Counted from the first letter of the stretch, positions 1 through 9,473 are shown. The stretch is DNA of 64,000 nucleotides from Pseudomonas sp. H1h (GCF_000633255.1 NZ_AYMJ01000003.1:248001-312000), one strand, 5' to 3'. Notes: generated by a model from the letters alone, not told the origin. Made by a program: numbers and translations.

Positions 1-226
1 CCTGATCATTTGCGGCCTGCAAACCGATTACTGCGTCAACGCCACCGTGCGTCAGGCCCATCAACTGGGGTATGACGTGGTGCTCGTCGCGGACGCCCAC
101 TCCACCCTCGACAACGGCAACATGAGCGCCGAAGACATCATCGCCGAACACAACAAAGACCTGGCGCACCTGACGGGTGCTACCGGCCGTATCGACGTCA
201 AACCCGCAGCCGATATCGTTTTCTAG
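1..226 (+). CDS. Cysteine hydrolase (isochorismatase-like), 3' end only
   Basis: The window opens inside this gene; about 74 codons remain, read in frame from base 2 to a TAG stop at 224-226. The segment CGLQTDYCVNATVRQA matches the active-site region of the isochorismatase/nicotinamidase superfamily, in which the Cys of DYCV is the nucleophile that attacks an amide or vinyl-ether substrate. The following VVLVADAHSTLDN matches the next conserved strand. The substrate cannot be assigned from this fragment because the N-terminal catalytic Asp and Lys lie outside the window. A REP cluster follows directly. Confidence 0.85.
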   Translation, partial: LIICGLQTDYCVNATVRQAHQLGYDVVLVADAHSTLDNGNMSAEDIIAEHNKDLAHLTGATGRIDVKPAADIVF

Positions 227-244
227 AGCCCGCGGATATTCCCT

Positions 245-550
245 GTGGGAGCGAGCCTGCTCCGGGCGGCGTTCCGACGAAAGCGGTGTGCCTGTGACGC
301 ATGTGTTGGCGGGCACGACGTTTTCGCGAGCAAGCCCGCTCCCACTGGGGATTGTGGGTGGATGAAGGATTTGCGGCTGACCGAGATCAAAAGTGGGAGT
401 GGGCTTGCTCACGAATGCGCCGGCACAGCCAGCATCAATGTCGACTGACCTGACGCCTTCGCGAGCAAGCCCGCTCCCACAATAATGTGTGGTGTTCGCA
501 GGTTTCCCTGTCCGGCATAAGTACCCTGTGGGAGCGAGCCTGCTCGCGAA
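245..550. repeat. REP/REPIN cluster
   Basis: The 387-bp gap between the hydrolase and the next gene is mostly REP sequence. There are two inverted pairs (245-344 and 393-480) and a single element (528-550). Each arm is a variant of GTGGGAGCGGGCTTGCTCGC; the first arm at 245 is degenerate after the hairpin. Paired arms separated by about 40-60 bp are the REPIN arrangement, a non-autonomous element known in Pseudomonas and mobilised in trans by a RAYT transposase. No RAYT gene is in the window. No other gene is seen here. Confidence 0.9.
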
Positions 551-613
551 GGTGGCAGCACTGACAACACTTCGCTGGCATAATGCCGCCGCCCCGAAGA
601 ATGGAATCTGTCG

Positions 614-1633
614 ATGTTGTCTTTGAAACCCCGCCACGTTTTTCTGCTGGCGTCCCTGATGTTCATTCCCGCTGTACACGCCAGCAGTTTCGATTGCGCT
701 AGCGCCACCAGTCCGGCTGAAAAAACCATTTGCTCTGATCCCTATATCTCGAATCTTGATGAGAAACTGGGCTCGCTGTGGCGTGCTACGTTGCCGAACG
801 TTGTGGATTCGAAAGCCTTGAAGGTCGATCAACGAGGCTGGCTGAAGCAACGCAATGAATGTGCTGCGGAGGTTGCTTGTTTGCGCCGGCAATACCTGAT
901 GCGCCTCAAGGCCCTGGAGTTCATGACAAAACCCTTCAATTGGGATGCGACCTGGCAGCTCATTCCATGGGGCGTTTCAGCGGCGGTTGTGGTGAATACC
1001 AAGCGTATCGATGCCACTCATATCGCCTTTGATATTTCAGGCGTGGCCGGCGCCAACTCCGGCGACATGGATGGCGTCGCCACCATTGAGGGCAGCGAAG
1101 CGCACTATGCCCAAGACGACTGTTCGTTGAAATTCAGCGCATTCAATGGACTGTTGGACATTGCACAAGATGGTGCAGACCCTACTTGCGGTGGTGGTAT
1201 GGGGGTTTATTACGGCGGGCGCTACGTGGCGTCGGAACAGTCACTGTCGATTGATTACGACCTGCTCAGTCTGGGGGTGGCGCGGACTGAGCAGGAAAAC
1301 GAGCTGTTGCACACGCTGCTCAAAGGCGATTATCAGACGTTGTTGCAAAACAGCGGCTCGATGGTGACGGGCGAGGCTTCCAGCGATGTGCCGGATGCTC
1401 AGGTCGATGAGTTCTGGTTACGTGGGCTGGCCAATACCAATGCAGGCATCCTGATGCGAGCGCCGGACGCTCGGATATGGCTCGTGTTATTGGTGTTCGA
1501 TGAGCAGCGTCAATTGCGTGCCCGCTATTACACCAACGTACCGCAATGGAAAAAACGTGTGCCCGAAGCGCTGCTTGCCTGGCATAAGCGAATAGCAAAC
1601 GGTGAGACTTTGCCGCTGGATTTCATGCCCTGA
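614..1633 (+). CDS. Secreted protein with LprI-like N-terminal domain
   Basis: This 339-residue protein has a signal peptide (residues 1-23, cleavage after VHA) and then a domain of about 80 residues with four cysteines (28, 40, 83, 89). The spacing FDCxxA, AEKTIC, NEC and CLRRQY is typical of the LprI/DUF1311 family, named for a mycobacterial lysozyme inhibitor. The remaining 230 residues match nothing I recognise. A periplasmic role is likely, and lysozyme inhibition is only a family-level possibility. The start codon is ATG with a weak upstream ribosome site. The gene runs toward the TetR gene downstream, 61 bp away. Confidence 0.75.
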   Translation: MLSLKPRHVFLLASLMFIPAVHASSFDCASATSPAEKTICSDPYISNLDEKLGSLWRATLPNVVDSKALKVDQRGWLKQRNECAAEVACLRRQYLMRLKALEFMTKPFNWDATWQLIPWGVSAAVVVNTKRIDATHIAFDISGVAGANSGDMDGVATIEGSEAHYAQDDCSLKFSAFNGLLDIAQDGADPTCGGGMGVYYGGRYVASEQSLSIDYDLLSLGVARTEQENELLHTLLKGDYQTLLQNSGSMVTGEASSDVPDAQVDEFWLRGLANTNAGILMRAPDARIWLVLLVFDEQRQLRARYYTNVPQWKKRVPEALLAWHKRIANGETLPLDFMP

Positions 1634-1694
1634 TTCTCTACCGCGAGGGACTGAGCGACACATCGACGGGGCTGCCCTGCAGGCCCCGCTTGGC

Positions 1695-2336
1695 TCAAGT
1701 CGCAAACATCCACCCTCGCGCACTCGCCACCGGCTCCGACACCACCCCCTCCAGCACCATCCGCGTAATCGTATCCGCTGCCGTTTGGTAGTCCTCATCC
1801 TGCGGCACCGGGCGCCCGGTGATGCAGCCCATTTGCCAGCCGATGTTGGTGTAGGTGCGGGTTGCCGACCAGATGAACAGCATCAGATGCTCCGGGTCCA
1901 CCGGTGCCAGCAAGCCGCGCTCGATCCAGCTGCGCAGGCAGTCGACGTTGCGTCGGGCTTCGGCGTGCAGCAGGTCACGGCATTCGTCCGGCAACTGTCG
2001 ACCGCCGAGCAGCAGTTCACCACTGAACACTTTGGCAATCGCCGGATGCTCGCGGGCGATGCGGATGCGTGCGGCGACATAGGCGCGCAGGCCAATCAGC
2101 GGATCGTCGCTTTCACGCAGCGCTGCCGAGGCTTCCAGCAGCGGTTCGACGAACCCCAGCAGGACTTTGCAATACAGGTTTTCCTTGGTCTGGAAGTAGT
2201 AATACAGGTTGGCCTTGGGCACGCCGGCGCGGGCGGCGATGTCGCGTGTCTGGGTCGCGTCGAAGCCGTTGGCGGCAAACTCCTCGCTGGCGGCGGTGAG
2301 GATCAGTTGCTCGTTGCGTACGCGGATGGCGCTCAT
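1695..2336 (-). CDS. TetR/AcrR regulator, RutR-like
   Basis: This is a 213-residue one-component repressor. The N-terminal helix-turn-helix covers roughly residues 10-55 (TRDIAARAGVPKANLYYYF). The C-terminal half contains EHLMLFIWSATRTY and ITRMVLEGV, which parallel the ligand domain of E. coli RutR, the pyrimidine-catabolism regulator, so a related ligand class is possible but unproven. An upstream in-frame ATG would add 21 residues of low-complexity sequence before MSAIRVRNEQ; I chose the later start because family members begin close to the helix-turn-helix. It is transcribed away from the GNAT gene and may act on that intergenic region. Confidence 0.8.
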   Translation of the reverse strand: MSAIRVRNEQLILTAASEEFAANGFDATQTRDIAARAGVPKANLYYYFQTKENLYCKVLLGFVEPLLEASAALRESDDPLIGLRAYVAARIRIAREHPAIAKVFSGELLLGGRQLPDECRDLLHAEARRNVDCLRSWIERGLLAPVDPEHLMLFIWSATRTYTNIGWQMGCITGRPVPQDEDYQTAADTITRMVLEGVVSEPVASARGWMFAT

Positions 2337-2477
2337 GGGAATACGATGTGAGTGGATGGCATGGGCAGGTTCTGGCGAATTCGGTTTCGCAATATACAAA
2401 ACTATATAGCGGTGAGGCCAGCTAACTCGTCGGACAGCGCTATGCTGGTTCGATCATTGGAATAACGGGGAGGGGAT

Positions 2478-2936
2478 ATGACTATTCAGGTAATGCGCGC
2501 GACCACGGCTCAGTTGGAGGCGGTGGCAGAGCTGTTCGACGCTTATCGCGGTTTCTATCAGCAGCCGTCGAATCTGGCGCAATCGCGAGCGTTCATTTCC
2601 GAGCGCATGGCCGGCGATGAGTCGGCGATTTTTCTTGCGCAGGATGAAAACGGCGGAGCGCTGGGCTTTGTACAGTTGTATCCGACGTTTTCCTCGATCG
2701 ATGCCCACCGCACCTGGCTGCTCAGCGACCTGTTCACCGCGCCTGCCGCCCGTGGTCGCGGGGCCGGGCGATTGCTGATGAACACGGCCCGCGACTTTGC
2801 GCTGCAGACCGGCGCCAAAGGGCTGGTGCTGGAAACCGCTACCGACAACTTCACCGCGCAGGGGTTGTACGAGTCACTGGGTTATGTGCGTGATAGCGGT
2901 TATTACACCTATATGCTCGATCTGCGGCAGGACTGA
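2478..2936 (+). CDS. GNAT family N-acetyltransferase
   Basis: This 152-residue single-domain enzyme transfers an acetyl group from acetyl-CoA to an amine. The CoA-binding motif A is clear at residues 92-97 (RGRGAG), followed by the motif B region (YESLGYVRDSGYYTYML). A strong GGGGAGGGG ribosome site precedes the ATG. It is divergent from the TetR gene. The substrate cannot be predicted; DAYRGFYQQP near the N-terminus resembles the start of many small-molecule GNATs. Confidence 0.85.
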   Translation: MTIQVMRATTAQLEAVAELFDAYRGFYQQPSNLAQSRAFISERMAGDESAIFLAQDENGGALGFVQLYPTFSSIDAHRTWLLSDLFTAPAARGRGAGRLLMNTARDFALQTGAKGLVLETATDNFTAQGLYESLGYVRDSGYYTYMLDLRQD

Positions 2937-3062
2937 CTGACTTTTTGTGTAAATTTCCCGATTCAGTCTTTCCTCAAGCGACTGCTCTCTCTAGAATCCG
3001 CCCGGCCTCCGCAATGGAGGCTCTTTGATATCACTTGGCTCGGTTCAGATAGGGAAGACAAT

Positions 3063-3698
3063 ATGCAATTCGGGAAAATCCTGGCGCTGGGCCTGGTGTT
3101 TACGCTGGGTGGTTGTGCCAGTTTCACCAAAGACGAAGTGGCGCCGGTCAAACTGCCATCGATGGCCAGCTACGCCAACAAGCCCAATGTCTATGTGGAT
3201 TTCGACTTCTATCAGGGCGAGCCGAAAAGCGCTTCGGCTGTAGAGGTGCCGCAGGCACGTGACCAGCTCAAACCAGAGCTGCAAAAGATTCTGAGCGATT
3301 CCGGCCTGTTTGGCCGTGTCACGCTGGACGAGTTCCAGAAGCAACCGGGCGATTACAGCCTGCGCCTGAAAATGTACAACCATCCGCCGAATGCCGGTTC
3401 GATGGTGCTGGGCTTCATCAGTGGTTTCAGTCTGGGGGTGATCCCGGCATACGGCACTGATCAATACACCATGAGCCTCGAAGCCGTGGACGGAACGGGT
3501 CAGGCCCTGACCACCGCGAGCAACCACGATGCGGTGGGTACCTGGATCGGCATCTGGTTCATTCCGCTGATGGGCAATACCCCGAAGGCGGCGGTCAATG
3601 ACACGTTCGCCCGTCAGGTCAATGCGCTGCTCAAGCAAATGATCGACAACAACCACCTTAAATACTCGGCGCTCGAGACTCGTATTCCACGGGCGTGA
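3063..3698 (+). CDS. Conserved lipoprotein
   Basis: This 211-residue protein begins with a lipoprotein signal ending in LGGC (Cys18), so it should be lipid-anchored after signal peptidase II cleavage. Asp is not at +2 (the residue is Ala), favouring the outer membrane. The body holds a hydrophobic stretch (SMVLGFISGFSLGVIPAYG, about residues 117-135) and no motif I recognise. AGGGAAG precedes the ATG. It converges with another lipoprotein gene (3739-4284), and the two share a bidirectional terminator. Confidence 0.75.
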   Translation: MQFGKILALGLVFTLGGCASFTKDEVAPVKLPSMASYANKPNVYVDFDFYQGEPKSASAVEVPQARDQLKPELQKILSDSGLFGRVTLDEFQKQPGDYSLRLKMYNHPPNAGSMVLGFISGFSLGVIPAYGTDQYTMSLEAVDGTGQALTTASNHDAVGTWIGIWFIPLMGNTPKAAVNDTFARQVNALLKQMIDNNHLKYSALETRIPRA

Positions 3699-3702
3699 TG
3701 CG

Positions 3703-3734
3703 AAAAAAAGAGCCGCAATCGCGGCTCTTTTTTT
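3703..3734. terminator. Bidirectional rho-independent terminator
   Basis: AAAAAAAGAGCCGC, a short ATC-type loop, then GCGGCTCTTTTTTT gives a perfect stem with A- and T-runs on both sides. It sits between two convergent genes and can serve both. Confidence 0.93.
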
Positions 3735-3738
3735 GCCC

Positions 3739-4284
3739 TTATTTCAGGGCCTGAATGAACTGAGGATCGCTGTACAGTTCCTTCAGCAGATCGCGCAGCA
3801 TCGGGTTGTAGGCATTCACCGCATTCGGAATCGCAATGAAACCGAAGAAGCTGCTGCTCCACTGGCTGCTGACATTCTTGGTCGCGTCGTAGACCACGTG
3901 CTGACCGTCAAGCAGCGTGAAGCGTGCAGCGAGTTCGCCATCGCCTGTGCCCATGCCGGCCGACAAGTTGTTCTTCACCACCAGCACTTTCAGCTGACGC
4001 TGGGCTTGCGGATCAAGCAGGCCGGCCTTGCGCAGCTCTTCGGTGATGGCGTCCTGAATGTGCGCCGGGATGCTGCCGGACGGCGAGCGCACCGGGTTGG
4101 CCCGCACCGTCAGCGAACCCTCGCCGGACTCGGCACTCACTTGCGGATTGCTGATCGCATGCAGGGGAGGGGTCTGCTTGAGCTTCTGAACGTTTTCGTA
4201 GCTTGGCTCATAGCGAGTCATGGTCATGCCACAACCTTGCAGCAGCACGGCCAGCATCGGGATCAACAACAGAGACTTTTTCAC
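3739..4284 (-). CDS. Conserved lipoprotein
   Basis: This 181-residue protein is read from a GTG start with AAGGAAACGCC just upstream; a longer in-frame reading from 4347 lacks a ribosome site and would push the signal peptide 21 residues in. The lipobox LLQGC places the lipidated Cys at residue 18. The mature part contains a predicted beta-rich segment (RQLKVLVVKNNLSAG) and no recognised catalytic motif. It faces the 3063-3698 lipoprotein gene; both are of unknown function. Confidence 0.75.
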   Translation of the reverse strand: MKKSLLLIPMLAVLLQGCGMTMTRYEPSYENVQKLKQTPPLHAISNPQVSAESGEGSLTVRANPVRSPSGSIPAHIQDAITEELRKAGLLDPQAQRQLKVLVVKNNLSAGMGTGDGELAARFTLLDGQHVVYDATKNVSSQWSSSFFGFIAIPNAVNAYNPMLRDLLKELYSDPQFIQALK

Positions 4285-4368
4285 GGCGTTTCCTTGCGTG
4301 CGGAATAAAGGGGGGCGAATTATGGGCAGAGTGCCATCATTGGGCAACCGTCTTCGCCCATGAAGCGC

Positions 4369-4659
4369 TCAGTGCTTCAATAGACTCTCGATCTGTGCCA
4401 GCTCCCAGGTGCTGAGCAGATTCACCGGGTCGGTGCCGTAACGGCTGTCGAACCGCCATTCGCGGCCGTCCGGACAGCGGCAATGGTCACAGTGATGCAA
4501 GCGCCCACCCTCAACATCCAGCAACAGACGCCAGCCCTCGATATCGACCGCAGCCAGTCCGCCGTCGGCGGGTGTCATGCATCTTTCGAACTTCAGTACA
4601 CCCAGCGCTGCCTCGCGCAGGCGCTGGCAAACGTCGCGGGCACTCAGCAATGCAGTCAT
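4369..4659 (-). CDS. Small conserved Pseudomonas protein of unknown function
   Basis: This soluble protein of 96 residues has no signal peptide. A HHCDHCRCPDGREW segment (about residues 55-68) holds three closely spaced cysteines and histidines, suggestive of metal binding but not of a named zinc finger. I recall similar short proteins as a conserved Pseudomonas family without assigned function. It is transcribed away from the SulP gene. Confidence that it is a real gene rests on codon use and length conservation. Confidence 0.6.
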   Translation of the reverse strand: MTALLSARDVCQRLREAALGVLKFERCMTPADGGLAAVDIEGWRLLLDVEGGRLHHCDHCRCPDGREWRFDSRYGTDPVNLLSTWELAQIESLLKH

Positions 4660-4817
4660 GGTCGTACTCGATGGTGGTAGAAGCGCGTCAGCATAAATCG
4701 CGAGTCGACGGGTGTCAGCGATCGCTGGCCCGATTCCAAACTATTCCGTAACATCCGCCCCCCGCTTTTATACGAACATCCGCGGCCACGCTCGTCGGCC
4801 GCTCAGTCAGGTAAGCC

Positions 4818-6263
4818 ATGAAACCGATACGTCTGCGCGCCGATGTCCTGGCCGGACTCACCACCTCGTTTGCCTTGTTGCCCGAATGCATTGCATTTGC
4901 GCTGGTGGCCCACCTCAATCCGCTGATGGGCCTGTACGGCGCCTTTACCATTTGCACGTTGACCGCGTTGTTTGGCGGCCGGCCGGGGATGGTTTCCGGG
5001 GCCGCGGGTTCGATGGCGGTGGTGATCGTTGCGCTGGTGGTGCAGCACGGGGTGCAATACCTGTTGGCGACGGTGCTGCTCGGCGGCTTGATCATGATGG
5101 CCTTCGGCTTGCTGCGCCTTGGCAAACTGGTGCGCATGGTGCCGCACCCGGTGATGCTCGGGTTCGTCAACGGCCTGGCGATCATCATCGCGCTGGCACA
5201 ACTGGAGCACTTCAAGAGCGGCGAACACTGGCTCAGCGGCACACCGCTGTACCTGATGACCGGGCTGGTGCTGCTGACCATGGCCATCGTCTACCTCTTG
5301 CCACGCCTGACCCGCGCGGTGCCGCCGGCACTGGTGGCGATCCTTGGTGTGGGGCTGCTGGTTTACCTGTTCGGTTTACCGACCAGAACCCTTGGCGACA
5401 TGGCGCATATCGCCGGCGGCCTGCCGAGCTTCGCGCTGCCGGACATCCCGTGGAACCTGGCGACTCTACAGATCATCGCTCCGTACGCGATTCTGATGGC
5501 GCTGGTCGGCCTGCTGGAAACCCTGCTGACCCTCAACCTCACCGACGAAATCACCGAAACCCGTGGCTACCCGGATCGCGAGTGCGTGGCGCTGGGTGCG
5601 GCGAACATGGTCTCTGGCGCATTCGGTGGCATGGGCGGTTGCGCGATGATCGGCCAGACTGTGATCAACCTCAGCTCCGGCGGACGCGGGCGCTTGTCCG
5701 GGGTAGTGGCGGGGGGGCTGATTCTGTTGTTCATCCTGTTTCTGTCGCCGCTGATCGAGCGTATTCCGCTGGCGGCGCTGGTGGGCGTGATGTTTGTGGT
5801 GTCGCAGCAGACCTTCGCCTGGGCCTCGTTGCGGGTGCTGAACAAAGTGCCGCTCAACGATGTGCTGGTGATCATCGCGGTGACCACCATCACCGTGTTC
5901 ACCGACCTGGCTACTGCCGTGCTGTGCGGGATCATCATCGCTGCGCTGAATTTTGCCTGGCAGCAGGCCCGTGAGTTGTACGCCGACGCGCACCTCGAAG
6001 CTGACGGTAGCAAACTCTACCGCCTGCACGGCACGCTGTTTTTTGCCTCGACCACGCCGTTCCTCAACCAGTTCGACCCGGCCAATGACCCAGCCAAAGT
6101 CACGCTGGATTGCCGGCATCTGAGCTTTGTCGATTACTCGGCGATTGCCGCGCTGAAAACCTTGCGCGAGCGTTACGCCAAGGCTGGCAAGGAGTTGCAG
6201 GTGTTTCACCTGTCCGAGCGCTGCAAGAAACTGTTGAAACGCGCCGGAGTGGAACACGACTGA
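4818..6263 (+). CDS. SulP family anion transporter with STAS domain
   Basis: This 481-residue inner-membrane protein has about ten to twelve hydrophobic segments across residues 10-375. It opens with RADVLAGLTTSFALLPECIAFA, the signature N-terminal repeat of SulP/SLC26 carriers, which import sulfate or bicarbonate, or exchange anions. The C-terminal 90 residues form a STAS domain (KVTLDCRHLSFVDYSAIAAL), a regulatory cytoplasmic module resembling anti-sigma antagonists. The protein is somewhat shorter than classic 550-residue SulP carriers. The anion is not predictable from sequence. It stands alone and is followed immediately by a REP array. Confidence 0.9.
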   Translation: MKPIRLRADVLAGLTTSFALLPECIAFALVAHLNPLMGLYGAFTICTLTALFGGRPGMVSGAAGSMAVVIVALVVQHGVQYLLATVLLGGLIMMAFGLLRLGKLVRMVPHPVMLGFVNGLAIIIALAQLEHFKSGEHWLSGTPLYLMTGLVLLTMAIVYLLPRLTRAVPPALVAILGVGLLVYLFGLPTRTLGDMAHIAGGLPSFALPDIPWNLATLQIIAPYAILMALVGLLETLLTLNLTDEITETRGYPDRECVALGAANMVSGAFGGMGGCAMIGQTVINLSSGGRGRLSGVVAGGLILLFILFLSPLIERIPLAALVGVMFVVSQQTFAWASLRVLNKVPLNDVLVIIAVTTITVFTDLATAVLCGIIIAALNFAWQQARELYADAHLEADGSKLYRLHGTLFFASTTPFLNQFDPANDPAKVTLDCRHLSFVDYSAIAALKTLRERYAKAGKELQVFHLSERCKKLLKRAGVEHD

Positions 6264-6268
6264 TCAAT

Positions 6269-7078
6269 TGTGGGAGCAAGCCAGCTCGCGAAGGCGTCAG
6301 GCCAGTCAACACGAATGCCGGATATGCCGGCCCCTGTGGGAGCGAGCCTGCTCGCGAAAGCGTCAGATCAGTCGACATCAAGGCCGGATACGCCGGCCCC
6401 TTCGTGAGCAAGCCCACTCCCACCCTCGATCTTGGCCAGCCCCCAAATCCTTCATCCACCACCAATCCAGTGTGGGAGCGGGCTTGCTCGCGAAAGCGTC
6501 AGATCAGTCGACATGAATGCCAGATGTGCCGGCCCCTGTGGGAGCGAGCCTGCTCGCGAAAGCGTCAGATCAGTCGACATCAAGGCCGGATATGCCGGCC
6601 TTTTCGTGAGCAAGCCCACTCCCACCCTCGATCTTGGCCAGCCCCCAAATCCTTCATCCACCACCAATCCAGTGTGGGAGCGGGCTTGCTCGCGAAAGCG
6701 TCAGGTCAATCAGAATCGATGCCGGATACGCCGGCCCCTGTGGGAGCGAGCCTGCTCGCGAAAGCGTCAGATCAGTCGACATGAATGCCGGATGTACCGC
6801 CCCCTTCGTGAGCAAGCCCACTCCCACCCTCGATCTTGGCCAGCCCCCAAATCCTTCATCCACCACCAATCCAGTGTGGGAGCGGGCTTGCTCGCGAAAG
6901 CGTCAGGTCAATCAGAATCGATGCCGGATACGCCGGCCCCTGTGGGAGCGAGCCTGCTCGCGAAGGCGTCAGATCAATCAACAATGATGCCGGATGTACC
7001 GCCCCCTTCGTGAGCAAGCCCACTCCCACCCTTCGATCTCGGCCAGCCCCCAATTCTTCATCAGTCACTAATCCCCAG
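6269..7078. repeat. Tandem array of four 202-bp REP units
   Basis: Four units begin at 6269, 6471, 6673 and 6875, giving an exact 202-bp period. Each unit contains three REP hairpins: two forward (GTGGGAGCGGGCTTGCTCGC and the GCGAGCCTGCTCGC variant) and one reverse (TTCGTGAGCAAGCCCACTCC), plus a unique spacer reading CTCGATCTTGGCCAGCCCCC. The spacer is nearly identical in every copy, which indicates recent tandem duplication of a composite REP module. Open frames in this stretch are repeat-derived and are not annotated. Confidence 0.95.
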
Positions 7079-7095
7079 TGGGATCCCAAAGAGGA

Positions 7096-8004
7096 CTACC
7101 GGGCGAATTTCTTGGCCCCGGCCACGCAGAGGATGACGCCTACCGTCACCGCCAGCATGCCGATGCTGACGTGCTCATGCAGTAACGTCGCTGCCAAGGC
7201 CAGGCCAAAAAACGGTTGCAGCAACTGTAACTGTCCGACGGCCGCGATCCCGCCTTGGGCCAGTCCGCGATACCAGAACACAAAGGCAATCAGCATGCTG
7301 AACAGCGAAACGTAGCCCAGGCAGACCCATGCCGACACGCTGATGCCGCTGAACGACGGCGGCGCCAGCCACAGGCTCGCGACGGCCATCAATGGCAGCG
7401 ACAAGACCAGCGCCCAACAGATCACCTGCCAGCCACCCAGCGTGCGCGACAGCTTTGCGCCTTCGGCATAACCGAGGCCACAGACCAGAATCGAGGCCAG
7501 CATCAGCAGGTCACCGGTGGGCGAGGCGGACAGCCCTTGCGACAAGGCAAATCCAACCACCAGCGCACTGCCGAGGATCGAGAAGATCCAGAACACCAGG
7601 CGCGGACGCTCGCCACCGCGCAACACACCAAACAACGCAGTCGCCAGCGGCAGCAAGCCAACGAACACAATCGAATGTGCCGACGTCACGTGTTGCAGGG
7701 CCAGCGCCGTCAGTAGCGGGAAGCCGAGCACGACGCCCAATGCCACGATGACCAATGACAACCACTGATCCCTTGCCGGTCGCCGTTCACGGAACAACCA
7801 CAACAACGCCACGGCCAGCACGCCGGCAATGGCCGCACGCGCGACGGTGAGAAACACCGGGTCAAACTCCAGCACTGCCAGGCGCGTGGCCGGCAGCGAG
7901 CCGCTGAAGAACACCACGCCAATAAAGCCGTTGATCCATCCGCTGGTTTTTTCCAGTGCAGGGTTGCTCAGGTTCGAAGTCCGTTCCATACGATTCACGC
8001 TCAT
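7096..8004 (-). CDS. EamA/DMT superfamily transporter
   Basis: This 302-residue inner-membrane protein has about ten hydrophobic helices in two EamA repeats (about residues 18-145 and 160-295), the architecture of drug/metabolite exporters such as RhaT and YdcZ relatives. WINGFIGVVFFSGSLPATRLA marks helix 1 of repeat 1. I chose the ATG at 8004; a later ATG five codons downstream is also possible. It is divergent from a MocR regulator gene 73 bp away, the usual arrangement when a regulator controls the exporter beside it. The substrate is unknown. Confidence 0.85.
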   Translation of the reverse strand: MSVNRMERTSNLSNPALEKTSGWINGFIGVVFFSGSLPATRLAVLEFDPVFLTVARAAIAGVLAVALLWLFRERRPARDQWLSLVIVALGVVLGFPLLTALALQHVTSAHSIVFVGLLPLATALFGVLRGGERPRLVFWIFSILGSALVVGFALSQGLSASPTGDLLMLASILVCGLGYAEGAKLSRTLGGWQVICWALVLSLPLMAVASLWLAPPSFSGISVSAWVCLGYVSLFSMLIAFVFWYRGLAQGGIAAVGQLQLLQPFFGLALAATLLHEHVSIGMLAVTVGVILCVAGAKKFAR

Positions 8005-8077
8005 TGTGGGTTGCTTTGAGAGAATCCTATGATCGAGAATCAGGACAATCAAAAAATTGTCATGGATACATCCCGAC

Positions 8078-9409
8078 ATGTCGCGTTCCCGTTACAAGAC
8101 CCTCGTTGACACTTACGCCGCCGACATTCGCACCGGTCGACTGGCCCCCGGCACGCGACTGCCGACGCACCGGCAGCTGGCCACGCAGGAAGGGTTGGCG
8201 CTGGTCACGGCCTCGCGGGTGTATGCCGAACTCGAAGCCATGGGGCTGGTCAGCGGCGAAACCGGGCGCGGTACTTTTGTGCGTGAAACTTCGTTGTCAC
8301 CGGGGCAGGGCATCGATCAGAAAGATGTCGCGGCCGGCATGATCGACCTCAATTTCAACTACCCGTCGTTGCCCGGTCAGACGCAGTTGTTGCGCAGCGC
8401 CTTGCGTCAGTTGGCATTGTCCGGTGACCTGGAAGCCTTGTTGCGCTATCAGCCGCATGCCGGTCGTGCCCATGAGCGGGCCTCGGTTGCCCGGCATTTG
8501 CGCAGTCGCGGGGTGACGGTGGATGCCGAGCAAGTGCTGATCGTCAACGGTGCCCAGCAGGGGCTGGCGGTGACGCTGATGGCGTTGCTCAAGCCCGGCG
8601 ACGTGATTGCCGCCGATGCGTTGACGTATTCCGGGTTCAAGGTGCTGGCCGAAGCGTTGCATCTGGAAGTGGTGGCGATCCCGGTCAACGAGCACGGGCC
8701 GGATCTGCCAGCGCTGGAAAAACTCTGTCGCAGTCGTTCGGTACGTGCCGTGTACAGCATGCCGACCCTGCACAATCCGCTGGGCTGGGTGATGCCGCTT
8801 GCGCAGCGCGAGGAACTGGTAGCCATCGCGCGGCGGCATGATCTGACCCTCATCGAAGACGCGGCCTACGCCTTTCTGGTGGAAAACCCGCCGCGGCCCT
8901 TGGTTGATCTTGCGCCGGAGCGCACGGTTTACGTCTCTGGTCTTTCGAAGAACATCGCCACCGGCCTGCGCGTTGGCTTCATCGCCGCACCTGCAGCCAG
9001 CGTGCCGGCATTGGAGCGGATTATCCGCGCAACCACCTGGAACACGCCGGGGCTGATGACCGCGATTGTCTGTGGCTGGCTTGACGATGGCACCGTGATC
9101 GAGCTGGAAGCGCAAAAGCGCAGCGACGCTCAGGCCCGCCAGGCACTGGCCGTCCGGTTGCTCAAAGGCTTGCCGTGCGTTGCCCATCCGAATTCGTACT
9201 TCCTGTGGCTGCCATTACCGGAAGACGTGCGCGCTGATCAGATCGTGGTGGAGTTGATGCACGAGCAGATTTCGGTGACCACGGCCGAGCCGTTTGCGGT
9301 ATCGGCGCATGTGCCGCATGCGATTCGGCTGGCGCTGGGGTCGGTGGAAATGGATGTGTTGGAGCAGGCGTTGATCACTGTCAGGAGGATCATCGCTGCT
9401 TACCTGTAA
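8078..9409 (+). CDS. MocR-type PLP-dependent transcriptional regulator
   Basis: This 443-residue fusion has an N-terminal GntR-type winged helix (residues 1-70; LPTHRQLATQEGLALVTASR) and a fold-type I aminotransferase-like domain. The PLP Schiff-base lysine is visible in SGLSKNIATGLR (Lys291), with the PLP-ring Asp in LIEDAAYAF. MocR proteins use PLP and an amino compound as effector and seldom act as enzymes. The start is ATG 8078; an upstream TTG would add seven residues. Being divergent from the EamA exporter, it probably regulates export of an amino acid or amine. Confidence 0.88.
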   Translation: MSRSRYKTLVDTYAADIRTGRLAPGTRLPTHRQLATQEGLALVTASRVYAELEAMGLVSGETGRGTFVRETSLSPGQGIDQKDVAAGMIDLNFNYPSLPGQTQLLRSALRQLALSGDLEALLRYQPHAGRAHERASVARHLRSRGVTVDAEQVLIVNGAQQGLAVTLMALLKPGDVIAADALTYSGFKVLAEALHLEVVAIPVNEHGPDLPALEKLCRSRSVRAVYSMPTLHNPLGWVMPLAQREELVAIARRHDLTLIEDAAYAFLVENPPRPLVDLAPERTVYVSGLSKNIATGLRVGFIAAPAASVPALERIIRATTWNTPGLMTAIVCGWLDDGTVIELEAQKRSDAQARQALAVRLLKGLPCVAHPNSYFLWLPLPEDVRADQIVVELMHEQISVTTAEPFAVSAHVPHAIRLALGSVEMDVLEQALITVRRIIAAYL

Positions 9410-9473
9410 AACGAGACCCTGAGTACAAATGCTACCCTTGCGCAGCCAGATTCAAGCCGTTCCGGAACCTTAG

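Noticed and set aside
1641..1680. CGGGGC...GCCCCG hairpin after the LprI-like gene as a terminator
   Set aside because: There is a bulge and no T-run follows, so it is not supported as an intrinsic terminator.
6269..7078. CRISPR-like tandem repeats
   Set aside because: Units are 202 bp with REP hairpins and identical spacers; CRISPR arrays have short repeats and unique spacers, and no cas gene is present. The same applies to the arrays at 29989 and 41790.
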